Assembly: GCA_018242665.1 (NCBI GenBank)
Contig: JAFEBL010000002.1
Coordinates: 1-64,000, forward strand
Length of the DNA stretch: 64,000 nt
Reading direction: 5' to 3'
Source of the DNA: Nitrospira sp.
Lineage (GTDB): Bacteria; Nitrospirota; Nitrospiria; Nitrospirales; Nitrospiraceae
The translations under genes and the position numbers were made by a program. The notes below the pieces were generated by a model. The model saw only the letters and a program-made list of their open reading frames with translations. It made no database searches and was not told the DNA's origin. Positions 33,701 through 42,138 of this stretch are shown here, piece after piece (positions within the stretch are counted from its first letter, which is position 1; each line of letters starts with the position of its first letter).

Positions 33701-35095
33701 TTACTGTTTCAAGGACAAGATGGTCTGCAACATTTCGTCGCTGGTGGTGATCAGCTTCGAGGCGGCTTGAAACGCCCGCTGATACTTCAACATATTGATG
33801 AGCTCTTCATCCATGGACACACCGGAGATTTCCGCTCGATGTGCCAGCAACTGATCGTTTAAAATTTCTTGTCCCTGTAAATCACGCGTCGCCCCCTGGA
33901 GAGTCGCTCCGAAGCTGCCGGCCATCGCGCTGTAGTAGCTTTGAAAGGTCGTGTTGCCCAACCCGGCCACCGAGGCCGTCTGTAGATTCGCCAGGGCAAG
34001 GGCATTGACGTTGTTGCCAGGCAAGCCGGTGGCGGTCGAGGAGGCGGCGATTTTCTGCCGATCCGTCAACGCCATACTAATCGTACCGGCGGTCGTCCCA
34101 GAGGCTGTGAAAAAGTCCTGGTTCGTGGACCCGTCCAATCCGTAACCCAATTTATGCTGGGTATTTACTTGCGAGACGAGTTGCGCCGTGAGCGTGTCGA
34201 GAGACGTTTGCAGGCCCGTGGCTGTAGTATCTCGCGCATCAATCAAACCTTTGAGACTGCCGCCCTTGATCGACGAGGTGATATCCGTGTTGGGCCCGGT
34301 CCCGCCGTCATACCGCACGTCGAGTAGTCCGCCGTTGGTCGCGTCGGGAACGCCCGTGAGTTTGAAAGCCGTGTGGTCCGTGACCAGGACCTGCCCGACC
34401 CCGACAAACACGGTGACTTGCCCGGTTCCATCCTCGATCGAAGAAATATCAACCAGTCCGGCGAGGTCATTCAGGAACCGGCCGCGTTGGTCTCGCAGGT
34501 CATTCGCCTGCTGCCCACCCACTTCGGTCAACTTAATCTGGGCGTTCAGGTCGGCGATCTTGCTGGCCAGCCCATTGATGTCGTTGATGCTGCTTCCGAT
34601 TTGTCCGTCGAGGGAGATCCGTTGCGTCGACAGCTGCGATGAGGCTTGGTTCAACTGTTTCGTCAACCCGTCAGCTTTGGTCAGGAGCACCGTGCGCGCC
34701 GTCAGGTCGGCGGGATTGGTCGCCACATCCTGCCAGGCCTTGAAGAATTCGTTGAGCCCCGCCGCGATGCCCTGATCGTTCGCATCATTGAACAAAATTT
34801 GTATTTGCGAAAGGGCCTTCTGTGAGGCGCCGAATTGCCCGATCCGTTCATTGGAGCTCTGGAGTTGCTGTTCAACAAAGCTGTCGACGGAACGGCGGAT
34901 TTCCGAGACCTGGACGCCGGTCCCGATCTGGCCGGGGCGTCCATTTTCCGGAAGGGTCTCGGTGAGGATCGCTTCCTGGCGCGAATAGCCGGGGGTGCTG
35001 ACATTGGCGATGTTCTGGCCGGTGACGGACATGGCGCGCTGGAAACTCGCCAGGGCGTTGGAGCCGACACCGAATAATCCGTTCAGTCCTGACAT
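33701..35095 (-). CDS. flgK: Hook-filament junction protein FlgK (HAP1)
   Basis: FlgK joins the hook to FlgL and the filament. The start at 35095 (MSGLNGLFGVGSNALASFQRAMSVTGQNIANVSTPGYSRQEAIL) gives a 464-residue protein with the typical rod/hook N-domain; the longer frame to 35224 adds 43 non-homologous residues. The central part is Thr/Ser/Gly rich. The C-terminus keeps SGVSMDEELINMLKYQRAFQAASKLITTSDEMLQTILSL, the coiled-coil domain shared with FlgE and FlgG. TAGGAGGAC precedes the ATG. Neighbours flgN and flgL fix its identity. Confidence 0.96.
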   Translation of the reverse strand: MSGLNGLFGVGSNALASFQRAMSVTGQNIANVSTPGYSRQEAILTETLPENGRPGQIGTGVQVSEIRRSVDSFVEQQLQSSNERIGQFGASQKALSQIQILFNDANDQGIAAGLNEFFKAWQDVATNPADLTARTVLLTKADGLTKQLNQASSQLSTQRISLDGQIGSSINDINGLASKIADLNAQIKLTEVGGQQANDLRDQRGRFLNDLAGLVDISSIEDGTGQVTVFVGVGQVLVTDHTAFKLTGVPDATNGGLLDVRYDGGTGPNTDITSSIKGGSLKGLIDARDTTATGLQTSLDTLTAQLVSQVNTQHKLGYGLDGSTNQDFFTASGTTAGTISMALTDRQKIAASSTATGLPGNNVNALALANLQTASVAGLGNTTFQSYYSAMAGSFGATLQGATRDLQGQEILNDQLLAHRAEISGVSMDEELINMLKYQRAFQAASKLITTSDEMLQTILSLKQ

Positions 35096-35105
35096 AGGAG
35101 GACTC

Positions 35106-35555
35106 TTATCCTTTGGCTCTGACCAGGCCGGCACCTGCCGCAACCGCGGTACCGGAAGACGAATAGAGTGCGGCTGACTCCGGAGACCGTTGCCAGCATT
35201 TGAGCGTCCCGTGCAAGAATTCAAGCGACTGGCCGATGAGTGTCGCGTTGAATCGGTTCAATCGATCGGTCTCCCCGATTGCCGCAACCAACTCCTGCTC
35301 CCGTCGGCTTCTGTCGGAATTGGCTGGATAACTCCCCGTCGAAGCCGGTCGCGTGCGTCGTTCCTGCTCCAAATCTCGAATCTCGTCCAGTAGTTGAGTT
35401 TTGCGCATGGTGACGGACGTGAACTGACCGAACGACAGGCAGCGAATCGCCTCCTGCTCTTCTCGCAATAGGGATTGGAACGCGAAGACTCGCTCGAGCA
35501 TGCGCTGGATCAGCGCATCAGATTCGGTAGGAATGGTTTGTGACACGGTCGACAC
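35106..35555 (-). CDS. flgN: FlgN-type export chaperone
   Basis: FlgN binds the C-terminal ends of FlgK and FlgL and delivers them to the export gate. The 149-residue predicted helical protein has the FlgN-like stretch LERVFAFQSLLREEQEAIRCLSFGQFTSVTMRKTQLLDEIRDLEQERR, then helices around GETDRLNRFNATLIGQSLEFLHGTL. I choose the GTG at 35555 because GAGGAGGAG lies six bases upstream; the frame extends further to 35600 without support. The order flgM-flgN-flgK-flgL is classic. Confidence 0.85.
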   Translation of the reverse strand: MSTVSQTIPTESDALIQRMLERVFAFQSLLREEQEAIRCLSFGQFTSVTMRKTQLLDEIRDLEQERRTRPASTGSYPANSDRSRREQELVAAIGETDRLNRFNATLIGQSLEFLHGTLKCWQRSPESAALYSSSGTAVAAGAGLVRAKG

Positions 35556-35631
35556 CTTGTCTCCTCCTCGACGAATTGATTCCGGCCTATGAGGATGCAC
35601 GAACGAAGGGTCGGACCGTCGGTGTAGACGG

Positions 35632-35937
35632 TTACAGCACCGCGTCCGTCAACACGTGACGGATCATGGCATCCGCAACCTTTTTGCCGTCGACGTTGTA
35701 GGTGCCCCCTTCGACTGACTGCTGAATCTTGCCGACTCTGGCATCACGTTCCGTATCCGGCTGTTCAGCCGCGGCCCGGAGACGCTGGAGTTCTTTGGCA
35801 CGTTCGGAAATCTGGACGCGATCGTGCGACTGCGTCTGCTGAGATTCGGCCTTCTTATTACGTGTCCGCTCTGTGTCCTGAGCGCCCAACAGAATTTTTG
35901 CGAGATCCGCCGTCCGGCCGTTGTTTGAGATCTCCAT
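35632..35937 (-). CDS. flgM: Anti-sigma-28 factor FlgM
   Basis: FlgM binds FliA and blocks it until the hook is complete, then is exported through it. The 101-residue protein has an N-terminal linker, EISNNGRTADLAKILLG, a Gln/Arg-rich charged middle and the C-terminal FliA-binding region: ARVGKIQQSVEGGTYNVDGKKVADAMIRHVL, which matches the family signature (KI..G.Y.vd...vA..mi). A sigma-28 promoter lies upstream (35993-36020), giving feedback control by FliA itself. Confidence 0.93.
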   Translation of the reverse strand: MEISNNGRTADLAKILLGAQDTERTRNKKAESQQTQSHDRVQISERAKELQRLRAAAEQPDTERDARVGKIQQSVEGGTYNVDGKKVADAMIRHVLTDAVL

Positions 35938-35992
35938 CTGCTTCTCCTCCCTTGCCAGGGTGTTCCGATAGGCTTTTCCCTAGTCGAGTCCT

Positions 35993-36020
35993 CTATCGGC
36001 AAGGACGGTTGGGAACTTTA
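35993..36020 (-). promoter_or_regulatory. Sigma-28 promoter of flgM-flgN-flgK-flgL-csrA-fliW
   Basis: On the minus strand: TAAAGTTC, 12-base spacer, GCCGATAG. Seven of eight -35 bases and seven of eight -10 bases match the FliA consensus TAAAGTTT and GCCGATAA; the spacer is one base longer than the enteric 11. Expected start near 35986, ~50 bases before the flgM ATG. This internal promoter lets the downstream genes respond to FliA while also being read from the flgF promoter. Confidence 0.75.
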
Positions 36021-36035
36021 GGACCAGCAGACAAA

Positions 36036-36365
36036 TTATTTGTTCTTTTGCACGTAAGCGTCCACAAAGGCTGTAATGCCGATGCCTCCAGCCTGGGTGG
36101 CCAGTTTGGCAATCTCCTGGTCATAAAAGGAGTACCAGACCTGCTCCCCCTTTCGGTCGAACAGACCTTTCGGAACCGTTTCCCTCATGTTTTTAATGAG
36201 ATGAGAGATGAAGTAGGCTTCGAATTCCTGCCCGGCCCTGTGCAACTCCGAGGCGGACTTCTGCGGCAGTTGCTCGGGCTTTCCGGTGCGCTCCAACCCG
36301 ACCGGTTGTGTGGCCGACATTTGCGCCAGATCCATCTGTCCTGCTAAAAAATCGCGTATCTCCAT
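36036..36365 (-). CDS. flgJ: Rod-binding protein FlgJ (N-terminal domain only)
   Basis: FlgJ scaffolds rod assembly. The 109-residue protein (start MEIRDFLAGQM at 36365) has the rod-binding domain: SELHRAGQEFEAYFISHLIKNMRETVPKGLFDRKGEQVWYSFYDQEIAKLATQAGGIGITAFVDAYV. It lacks the C-terminal muramidase of enteric FlgJ, so a separate peptidoglycan hydrolase is needed to open the cell wall; none is in the window. It follows flgI and precedes flgM. Confidence 0.92.
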   Translation of the reverse strand: MEIRDFLAGQMDLAQMSATQPVGLERTGKPEQLPQKSASELHRAGQEFEAYFISHLIKNMRETVPKGLFDRKGEQVWYSFYDQEIAKLATQAGGIGITAFVDAYVQKNK

Positions 36366-36384
36366 AGGGTTCTCGTCGCCTTTC

Positions 36385-37695
36385 TTATACAATCTCAAGG
36401 TTCGCTTGAAGGGCTCCGGCGGCACGCAGGGCCGACAGGATCGCGACTAAATCTCGTGGTGTCACGCCAACGGCATTGAGCGCCCGAACCACTTCTCCGA
36501 GCGTGACCGTTTGATCCACCACGATCAGCCGAGACTGTTCCTCAGCCACGTCAGTCTGCACGTCGGGCGTCACGGTGGTCTGGCCTTGAGTCGAGCCAAT
36601 CAGCGGAGCCGGGGGCTGCGACACGTTGAGGGTATTCTTCACGGAGATGGTGAGGTTGCCGTGTGAAATGGCACAGGTGGAAAGCCGGACATGTTCACCG
36701 AGCACCACCGTGCCGGTGCGCTCGTTGACCACGACCTTGGCGGCCACGTCGACACTGACATCCAGACCTTCCATGGTCGCGATGTACTCCACCACCCGCC
36801 CGTGAAACGCGGACGGGAGCGTGGTCTTGACCATCCCGGCGTTGACCGGCACGGCCGTGCCCTTTCCGAATGTTCCGTCGATCGCTTCTGCCGTCCGAAT
36901 CGCGGTGGTGAAGTCGGGATGCCGAAGCAGCACCGACACGGTGTCCCAGGTATCGATATCCACGACAACTTCTTTTTCCACGATGGCACCGGCGGGAACG
37001 ACGCCTGCGGCCTGATGATTCTTCGTGACGGTCGCCCCGCCGGCTCCGCCCGTTCCGCCCAGGAAGCCGCCAATGGAGACCGGGCCTTGAGCCACGGCAA
37101 AGACCTGCTGATTCGGCGCTTTCAACGGCGTCGAGAGCAAGGTACCGCCCTGGAGACTTTTTGCGTTTGCCATTGAGGACACCACGGCATCCAGCGTCAT
37201 GCCGGGCTTCACGAACGGCGGCAGTTTGGCCGTGACCATGACGGAGGCAATGTTGCGTGTGAGCAATTGAATCGGGTCGATCACCAGGTTAATGCCCATC
37301 TTGTTCAACATGGACATCATGGCCTGAATGGTGAACTGTCCACCGATGACCTGATCGCCGGTGCGATCCAGACCGACTACTAAGCCGTATCCGATCAATT
37401 GGTTTTCCCGTACGCCTTCGATGGTGGCCACATCCTTGACGCGCACGGCATGGGCCATCGAGACGCTGAACAACGACAGCGTGAGAAACGCAAGCATGCC
37501 GACAGCGGTCCGGCGAAACCAGGGGTGCACTGGCGGCCGTGGCGCGGCGGCAGGCGCGGCTTTCGGTTGAGGAGGTATCCAGGCGCGCGTCAGTTGCTCC
37601 GGATCCACCGCCGGCGTTCGCAACACCCCGCTGGACATCATGAGACGAAAACATTGCATGATCATCGCCCGTTGCTGTTTGCGTGGCATCGACAT
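36385..37695 (-). CDS. flgI: Flagellar P-ring protein FlgI
   Basis: FlgI forms the periplasmic P ring around the rod. From residue ~80 on the sequence is canonical: HAVRVKDVATIEGVRENQLIGYGLVVGLDRTGDQV, TIQAMMSMLNKMGINL, and C-terminal VTLGEVVRALNAVGVTPRDLVAILSALRAAGALQANLEIV. The signal peptide (VGMLAFLTLSLFSVSMAHA) is preceded by an unusual ~60-residue N-terminal region, MSMPRKQQRAMIMQCF, a Pro/Ala-rich stretch and FRR, which would have to be an extended signal peptide. A good ribosome site (CAGGAGCC) fits the long form; a later start is the alternative. Operon neighbours flgH and flgJ. Confidence 0.94.
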   Translation of the reverse strand: MSMPRKQQRAMIMQCFRLMMSSGVLRTPAVDPEQLTRAWIPPQPKAAPAAAPRPPVHPWFRRTAVGMLAFLTLSLFSVSMAHAVRVKDVATIEGVRENQLIGYGLVVGLDRTGDQVIGGQFTIQAMMSMLNKMGINLVIDPIQLLTRNIASVMVTAKLPPFVKPGMTLDAVVSSMANAKSLQGGTLLSTPLKAPNQQVFAVAQGPVSIGGFLGGTGGAGGATVTKNHQAAGVVPAGAIVEKEVVVDIDTWDTVSVLLRHPDFTTAIRTAEAIDGTFGKGTAVPVNAGMVKTTLPSAFHGRVVEYIATMEGLDVSVDVAAKVVVNERTGTVVLGEHVRLSTCAISHGNLTISVKNTLNVSQPPAPLIGSTQGQTTVTPDVQTDVAEEQSRLIVVDQTVTLGEVVRALNAVGVTPRDLVAILSALRAAGALQANLEIV

Positions 37696-37738
37696 GATGG
37701 CTCCTGTCTCGCTCCTCGTGTAGGTCTCGAACCTGCGC

Positions 37739-38428
37739 TCAGAATGGATAGACCCAGTCCAGCACTCTCACGAACCAGCCCGGCCGTTGGACGTCGTCCA
37801 CAACCCCCAGCCCGCTGTATTCGATTTTGGCATCGGCGATCGCGCTGGATTGCACGGTATTCTTCGTATTCACATCCACTCGGCGGACGATGCCGCCGAT
37901 CGTCATGATCTGTCGTTCGGAGTTCACCGTGACTTCGCGCCGCCCTTCGATGCGCAAATCACCGTTCGGCAGCACCTCGGTCACGGTGGCCGAAATGGTT
38001 CCGGTCAAGGTGTCTTCTCGATTGGTCGCACCTTTTCCGCCGAATTTATTTTTTGCGCTGGCATCGATACCGAACCCACGCTTCGCCTCCCCGCCCAACC
38101 GGATTCCCGGCAGCCCGAGATAGCCCATGCCGGTCCCGCCGAATCCATTAGAAATCGTGGAGTCCTTTTCTGCGCTCGTGTCGGCGCTCTTGGACCCCTT
38201 GTGCTTTTCGGAAATCAGAATCGTGATGATGTCGCCAGCCCGCATGGCTCGAAGATCTTCGTACAGGTAGGCCCGGCCGTTTTCTTCCTGCCAGAGTGAT
38301 CCCGTGGTTTTCGGCGGCGGCAGTTTCGCCACGTCCGTCTTCGCCGGTTTGGCGGCCGGTGAGGTGGAACAACCGGTGACCAGGCAGAGCGTCAGACCGA
38401 CGAACAGGATTCCAAATCCGCGTGACAT
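37739..38428 (-). CDS. flgH: Flagellar L-ring lipoprotein FlgH
   Basis: FlgH forms the outer-membrane L ring. I place the start at 38428 (MSRGFGILFVGLTLCLVTGC), giving a 229-residue lipoprotein with a lipobox ending in Cys20; longer in-frame starts add 76 unrelated residues overlapping flgA. Family motifs follow: LRAMRAGDIITILISEKHKGSKSADTSAEKDSTISNGFG, DTLTGTISATVTEVLPNGDLRIEGRREVTVNSERQIMTIGGIVRRVDVN, NTVQSSAIADAKIEYSGLGVVDDVQRPGWFVRVLDWVYPF. Its presence shows a diderm envelope. It lies between flgA and flgI. Confidence 0.95.
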   Translation of the reverse strand: MSRGFGILFVGLTLCLVTGCSTSPAAKPAKTDVAKLPPPKTTGSLWQEENGRAYLYEDLRAMRAGDIITILISEKHKGSKSADTSAEKDSTISNGFGGTGMGYLGLPGIRLGGEAKRGFGIDASAKNKFGGKGATNREDTLTGTISATVTEVLPNGDLRIEGRREVTVNSERQIMTIGGIVRRVDVNTKNTVQSSAIADAKIEYSGLGVVDDVQRPGWFVRVLDWVYPF

Positions 38429-38438
38429 GGAGAACAAC

Positions 38439-39236
38439 TTAGAAGCTGACACGTACCACCCCCGGAGCGACAACGGTCGCCCGCAAATCTTTTCCAGAAT
38501 CGACATTCGAGACGGTGATCGTTTGGCCCAACTCCCCGTGCGACTTGGTGACGCCGACCGTTTGAATGGAAAGCCCGCCCTGCCGCGCTTCAATCGTGAC
38601 CCGATCGCCTTTATGCACGGCGAAGGGACGTCGGACCGCCGCCAATCGAATCGCATTCTGCGGCGGCAACGGCCGGATAGCGGCTTTCCCGATGACGTCG
38701 GCGGGATTCGTCACAAACGATTGTTTTAGATCGAACAGCACAATTCGCTCAGTGGCGACATCTTCGGCTGAAATTTCTTCGTCGGCCTTGATGGCGCGGA
38801 CCGGCATCACCACATCGACCAAGGCCGCCACATCGGCGGTGGCCTCGATTGTCTTGATGAAGCGGCCGTTGACAGCCAGATGAATCTGAAACACACGGCG
38901 CCCAAGCGGTTCGTCGGTTCGGCCGCCGCTGACCTGCAAGTCGATGGTTCCTGAGGGCACCGTCACCGGCTGTTGCGGCTCGCCGAGCGTCACCTGGCAA
39001 TCGGCGGCGCGCCCGGCAAGTTCCCGCTTCACGAAGTCGTGGATGACGCCACGAATCTGTTCGGGATAGATCAGCCGCTTGCCGCGTGCCTGCGGCAGAC
39101 CCTGCGCACTGTGCGCAAGTGCCTCGTGCACGCGGAACAACGGCCGGATCGGAGTGTGCTCTCCCGCCAAGGCTGGCGGCACGGCGCTCGCGACCAGGCT
39201 GAGTATCACCACACTGATGAGGCCGACTCGATTCAC
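38439..39236 (-). CDS. flgA: P-ring assembly chaperone FlgA
   Basis: FlgA is the periplasmic chaperone needed to assemble FlgI. The start GTG at 39236 (read MNRVGLISVVILSLVASAVPPALA) gives a clean signal peptide cut after Ala, with AAGGGTG seven bases upstream; the GTG at 39245 has no spacing for a ribosome site. The mature 240-residue part ends in the SAF/FlgA domain (DVVMPVRAIKADEEISAEDVATERIVLFDLKQSFVTNPADVIGKAAIRPLPPQNAIRLAAVRRPFAVHKGDRVTIEARQGGLSIQTVG). The position between flgG and flgH is characteristic. Confidence 0.92.
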   Translation of the reverse strand: MNRVGLISVVILSLVASAVPPALAGEHTPIRPLFRVHEALAHSAQGLPQARGKRLIYPEQIRGVIHDFVKRELAGRAADCQVTLGEPQQPVTVPSGTIDLQVSGGRTDEPLGRRVFQIHLAVNGRFIKTIEATADVAALVDVVMPVRAIKADEEISAEDVATERIVLFDLKQSFVTNPADVIGKAAIRPLPPQNAIRLAAVRRPFAVHKGDRVTIEARQGGLSIQTVGVTKSHGELGQTITVSNVDSGKDLRATVVAPGVVRVSF

Positions 39237-39268
39237 GGGTGTCACCCTTCGTTAGACTACCGCGCCGA

Positions 39269-40060
39269 TTACCGGCGCAGGTTGTTGGCGATCTGCATCA
39301 TTTCGTCCGATGCCTGGATCGTCTTGGAGTTGATCTCATAACTCCGTTGGGCGATGATCATGTTGACCATTTCTTCCGCCAGATTGACATTCGAACTTTC
39401 CAAAAACCCCTGCTGCAATGTGCCGAAGCCGGTGGAAAATCCACCCGTCCCCTGCTGCGCCGGGCCTGAAGCAAAGCTATCCAGGAACAGGTTGCCGCCC
39501 ATCGCCACCAGACCGGAAGGATTGTCAAACCGTACCAATTGGATCTGGCCGACCTGCGAAGCCTGGGTCACGCCGGGCAGCAGCACGGAGACGGTCCCGT
39601 CCTGGCCGATGTCGATCTTCAAGGCGCCGGACGGAATCGTGATGACGGGTGTGAGCTGGTCGCCGTCGCCGGTCACCAGGTTGCCCACGTTGTCGCGCTT
39701 GAACGATCCGTTGCGGGTATACATGATCGTGCCGTCCGGCCTGGCGACTTGGAAGAAGCCGGCTCCGTCGATGGCCAGATCGAGATCGTTGCTGGTTTGG
39801 CGCATGTTGCCCTGCATCCATTCCTTGGCAACCGTGATGGGGCGAACACCTCCGCCGACCTGCACGCCGACGGGAAATACGCCGACGTTCGACGCATTGG
39901 TACCGGGCAACCGCTGGATCTGATACAGCAGGTCGCCGAATTCGGCCCGGCTGCGCTTGAACGCGTTCGTGTTCACGTTCGCAAGGTTGTTGGCGATGGT
40001 ATCGACGTTCAGTTGTTGAGCCGTCATGCCCGTCGCCGCTGTCCACATTGCGCGAATCAT
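39269..40060 (-). CDS. flgG: Distal rod protein FlgG
   Basis: FlgG is the distal rod subunit. The 263-residue protein has the rod/hook N-domain MIRAMWTAATGMTAQQLNVDTIANNLANVNTNAFKRSRAEFGDLLYQ and the C-domain LQQGFLESSNVNLAEEMVNMIIAQRSYEINSKTIQASDEMMQIANNLRR. The GMxAQQ and the N-terminal RAMWTAATGM signature separate it from FlgF. AGGAG precedes the ATG. It lies 10 bases after flgF. Confidence 0.97.
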   Translation of the reverse strand: MIRAMWTAATGMTAQQLNVDTIANNLANVNTNAFKRSRAEFGDLLYQIQRLPGTNASNVGVFPVGVQVGGGVRPITVAKEWMQGNMRQTSNDLDLAIDGAGFFQVARPDGTIMYTRNGSFKRDNVGNLVTGDGDQLTPVITIPSGALKIDIGQDGTVSVLLPGVTQASQVGQIQLVRFDNPSGLVAMGGNLFLDSFASGPAQQGTGGFSTGFGTLQQGFLESSNVNLAEEMVNMIIAQRSYEINSKTIQASDEMMQIANNLRR

Positions 40061-40070
40061 AGCACTCCTC

Positions 40071-40838
40071 CTATTGCACCCGGCCCAGGTCCTGAATGGC
40101 CGTGTCCGTCATGTGATCCAATGTTTGAATCACCTTCTGGGCCGATTCGTAACTCCGCATGCCCTGAATCATCTTCACCATTTCGGTCAGTGAATTCACG
40201 TTCGATTCTTCGATGTGCCCCGGTTGGAGCCGTGGCTTGACCGAAGCGGTCGGCTTGCCTCCGGTAAACAGACCTTCTGTGTATTTCTGCGGCATGTCGG
40301 ATTCCGGAAACTCGACCACCTTGAGGGTGCCGATCGTGTTGCCGTCGACCTGAATCATGCCTTCCGTATTGATCTGGATATTCCCCGGCGGAACCTTGAT
40401 CTCGCCTTTGGTGCCCATGACCGGATGTCCAAGGTTCGTCACCAAGCGGCGCTGACCATCGAGGGAGAAAATGCCGTTTCGCGTGTAGGCCGGACCGTCA
40501 GGGGTTTTGACTTCAAAAAAACCGTCGGTCTGGATGGCCACATCGAGCGGGTTGCCGGTGATGCGAATGCGACCCGGTTCAAACGTGGTGCGCACGGCAT
40601 GCGCTTCTGCAAACACGCGTTCGGTCGGCCCCGGGGGACGCGTGGAGATCGTCGAGATCAGGCCGTTCGTGGCCCCGACGACTCCAGCCTTTCCGGCGCG
40701 GGCAAACAATCCACGAAACCCCTGCTGATCCTGCTTGAAGCCGGCCGTATTGACGTTCGCCAAATTGTTGGCGAAGACCTGCAACTGTTTCTCTTGCGCG
40801 ACTGCGCCGGAAAGAATGGGATAGATGGCTCGATTCAT
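40071..40838 (-). CDS. flgF: Proximal rod protein FlgF
   Basis: FlgF is a proximal rod subunit. From the chosen start (40838, MNRAIYPILSGAVAQEKQLQVFANNLANVNTAGFKQDQQGF) the protein is 255 residues. The C-terminus is GHIEESNVNSLTEMVKMIQGMRSYESAQKVIQTLDHMTDTAIQDLG. The longer frame to 40892 would put 18 unrelated residues in front and would overlap the promoter region. A sigma-54 type promoter (40881-40896) lies ~45 bases upstream, making flgF first in its operon. Confidence 0.94.
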   Translation of the reverse strand: MNRAIYPILSGAVAQEKQLQVFANNLANVNTAGFKQDQQGFRGLFARAGKAGVVGATNGLISTISTRPPGPTERVFAEAHAVRTTFEPGRIRITGNPLDVAIQTDGFFEVKTPDGPAYTRNGIFSLDGQRRLVTNLGHPVMGTKGEIKVPPGNIQINTEGMIQVDGNTIGTLKVVEFPESDMPQKYTEGLFTGGKPTASVKPRLQPGHIEESNVNSLTEMVKMIQGMRSYESAQKVIQTLDHMTDTAIQDLGRVQ

Positions 40839-41109
40839 GTGTTGTGCGTCCTGCCTTCCTGTTGCTCCACCGGGAGAGATAGCAATGCACATGCCATTGC
40901 CATTCAGCGAGGTTCACAACCGGCGCGCAACGGGGATCTCACAAAAATATGAAGGATTGTCGATAGATGCACGCAGTGGACGGCTGATGGGTAAAACGGA
41001 GAGATGCGCGGCGCCCGGCGGGGCCCGTCAAGAATGCGAGGAGGATGGAAGTCTTTGCCTGCGACTAGGAAAGTCCTGCCTAGAGGGAGAGAAGAGCAGG
41101 TTCGCCACG
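40839..41109. other. Intergenic region between the degenerate GGDEF gene and flgF
   Basis: 271 bases. It contains the sigma-54 element at 40881-40896 and otherwise only G/A-rich sequence with no open frame that resembles a gene. I see no T-run terminator. It is long enough for enhancer-type binding sites for a sigma-54 activator, but no clear repeat is recognisable. Confidence 0.5.
40881..40896 (-). promoter_or_regulatory. Sigma-54 promoter of the flgF-flgG-flgA-flgH-flgI-flgJ operon
   Basis: On the minus strand TGGCATG-TGCA-TTGCT, which matches the consensus TGGCACG-N4-TTGCW in all but one base and has the exact GG-N10-GC spacing. Transcription would begin near 40870. Distance to the ATG of flgF is about 30 bases. 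The window also encodes the C-terminus of a candidate sigma-54 activator at 63766. Confidence 0.75.
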
Positions 41110-41979
41110 CTAGGCGGCGATGGTTGATGCGGAGTCGTGAACTATTCCCGCGCCAGCGATCGCGTCGACCCTGCCACCCGTGGCCTGCGCGCGTTCGAGT
41201 GCCCGCACGGCTGCGTCGATCAACGCCTGAGCGTCGGCGCCATCGCTGCCGGACAGGCTGATACCGATCCGGCAACTGAGGAAGAGTTCATGTTCATCGA
41301 GTGTGATCGGATGCGCAATCGTCTGTTGCATCTTCTTCGCAAGCGCCAGGACTTCCTCCGCCTGGGTCACCTGCTCGAGCAAGACGGCAAATCGTGTTTC
41401 TGTCAACCGGGCCACCACATCGGTGGTTCTCAGCGCGCTTTTCACGCGCGCGGCCTGTACCCGATACATGAGGTTTCGATTGAGCATCGCGTAGGCATTG
41501 GTTTCCGGTGTGAAGTGCGCAAGCTCGATCACCAGAATGGCTGCCTGACGTCCCCCCTGCTCCGCTCTGGCCAACGCCTGCTTCAGGAGAGAGAGAAATA
41601 GGCGATGCATCGGCAGCCCCGTCACCGCATCATACGTATGCGCGGGGCTCGCGTACGACAAGGACATCGACGCATCACGACCGGAATCAGCCGATGAGCG
41701 GCGCGCGGGCCAGGTGGCGACCCCGAAAATCACCAGCGACAGGACCATGCCCGCCATGACCATCATGGGATAGGCGGTCAGCGCCGACACCGTAAGCAAT
41801 CCGACCGAGGCGGTCCAATACAACCCGCCCGCCATGAACATGACATAGGCCATCACGCCAAGTCTGGCGGCATCAGTGGAGTGCGACCCGCGAGGGTCTT
41901 CGGCCTCGTCGGCCCTGTGGGCGGACGCTGATCCGTGACGATGGCCGCCGTCCGGTGAAAGAGGTGCGAGCAGGCTCAT
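41110..41979 (-). CDS. Membrane protein with a degenerate GGDEF domain
   Basis: A 289-residue protein downstream of fliA. After a polar start (~1-40) there are two hydrophobic segments (~42-65 and ~67-90; AYVMFMAGGLYWTASVGLLTV and MMVMAGMVLSLVIFGVATW). The C-terminal ~165 residues have the GGDEF fold: DAVTGLPMHRLFLSLLKQAL (the diguanylate-cyclase N-terminal D..TGL motif). The active-site GG(D/E)EF loop is replaced by LTETRF near residue 195 and no RxxD inhibitory site is evident. It is predicted to be catalytically dead and perhaps a c-di-GMP- or protein-binding regulator. Start at 41979 is a guess between two nearby starts. Confidence 0.78.
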   Translation of the reverse strand: MSLLAPLSPDGGHRHGSASAHRADEAEDPRGSHSTDAARLGVMAYVMFMAGGLYWTASVGLLTVSALTAYPMMVMAGMVLSLVIFGVATWPARRSSADSGRDASMSLSYASPAHTYDAVTGLPMHRLFLSLLKQALARAEQGGRQAAILVIELAHFTPETNAYAMLNRNLMYRVQAARVKSALRTTDVVARLTETRFAVLLEQVTQAEEVLALAKKMQQTIAHPITLDEHELFLSCRIGISLSGSDGADAQALIDAAVRALERAQATGGRVDAIAGAGIVHDSASTIAA

Positions 41980-42138
41980 AGGCGCAAACACATCGCAGTG
42001 GTGAATGACAGACCGCAGGGTCTAGACCGTATCGGAGGAGTAGTGGGGAAACTGTAGGACGAATGGTCGGCACGTGGTGCGCCGGACCGAGCCGGCAAGA
42101 ACGGAGATCAACGGAGGCGAAGACCTAGGGGGCTCCTC

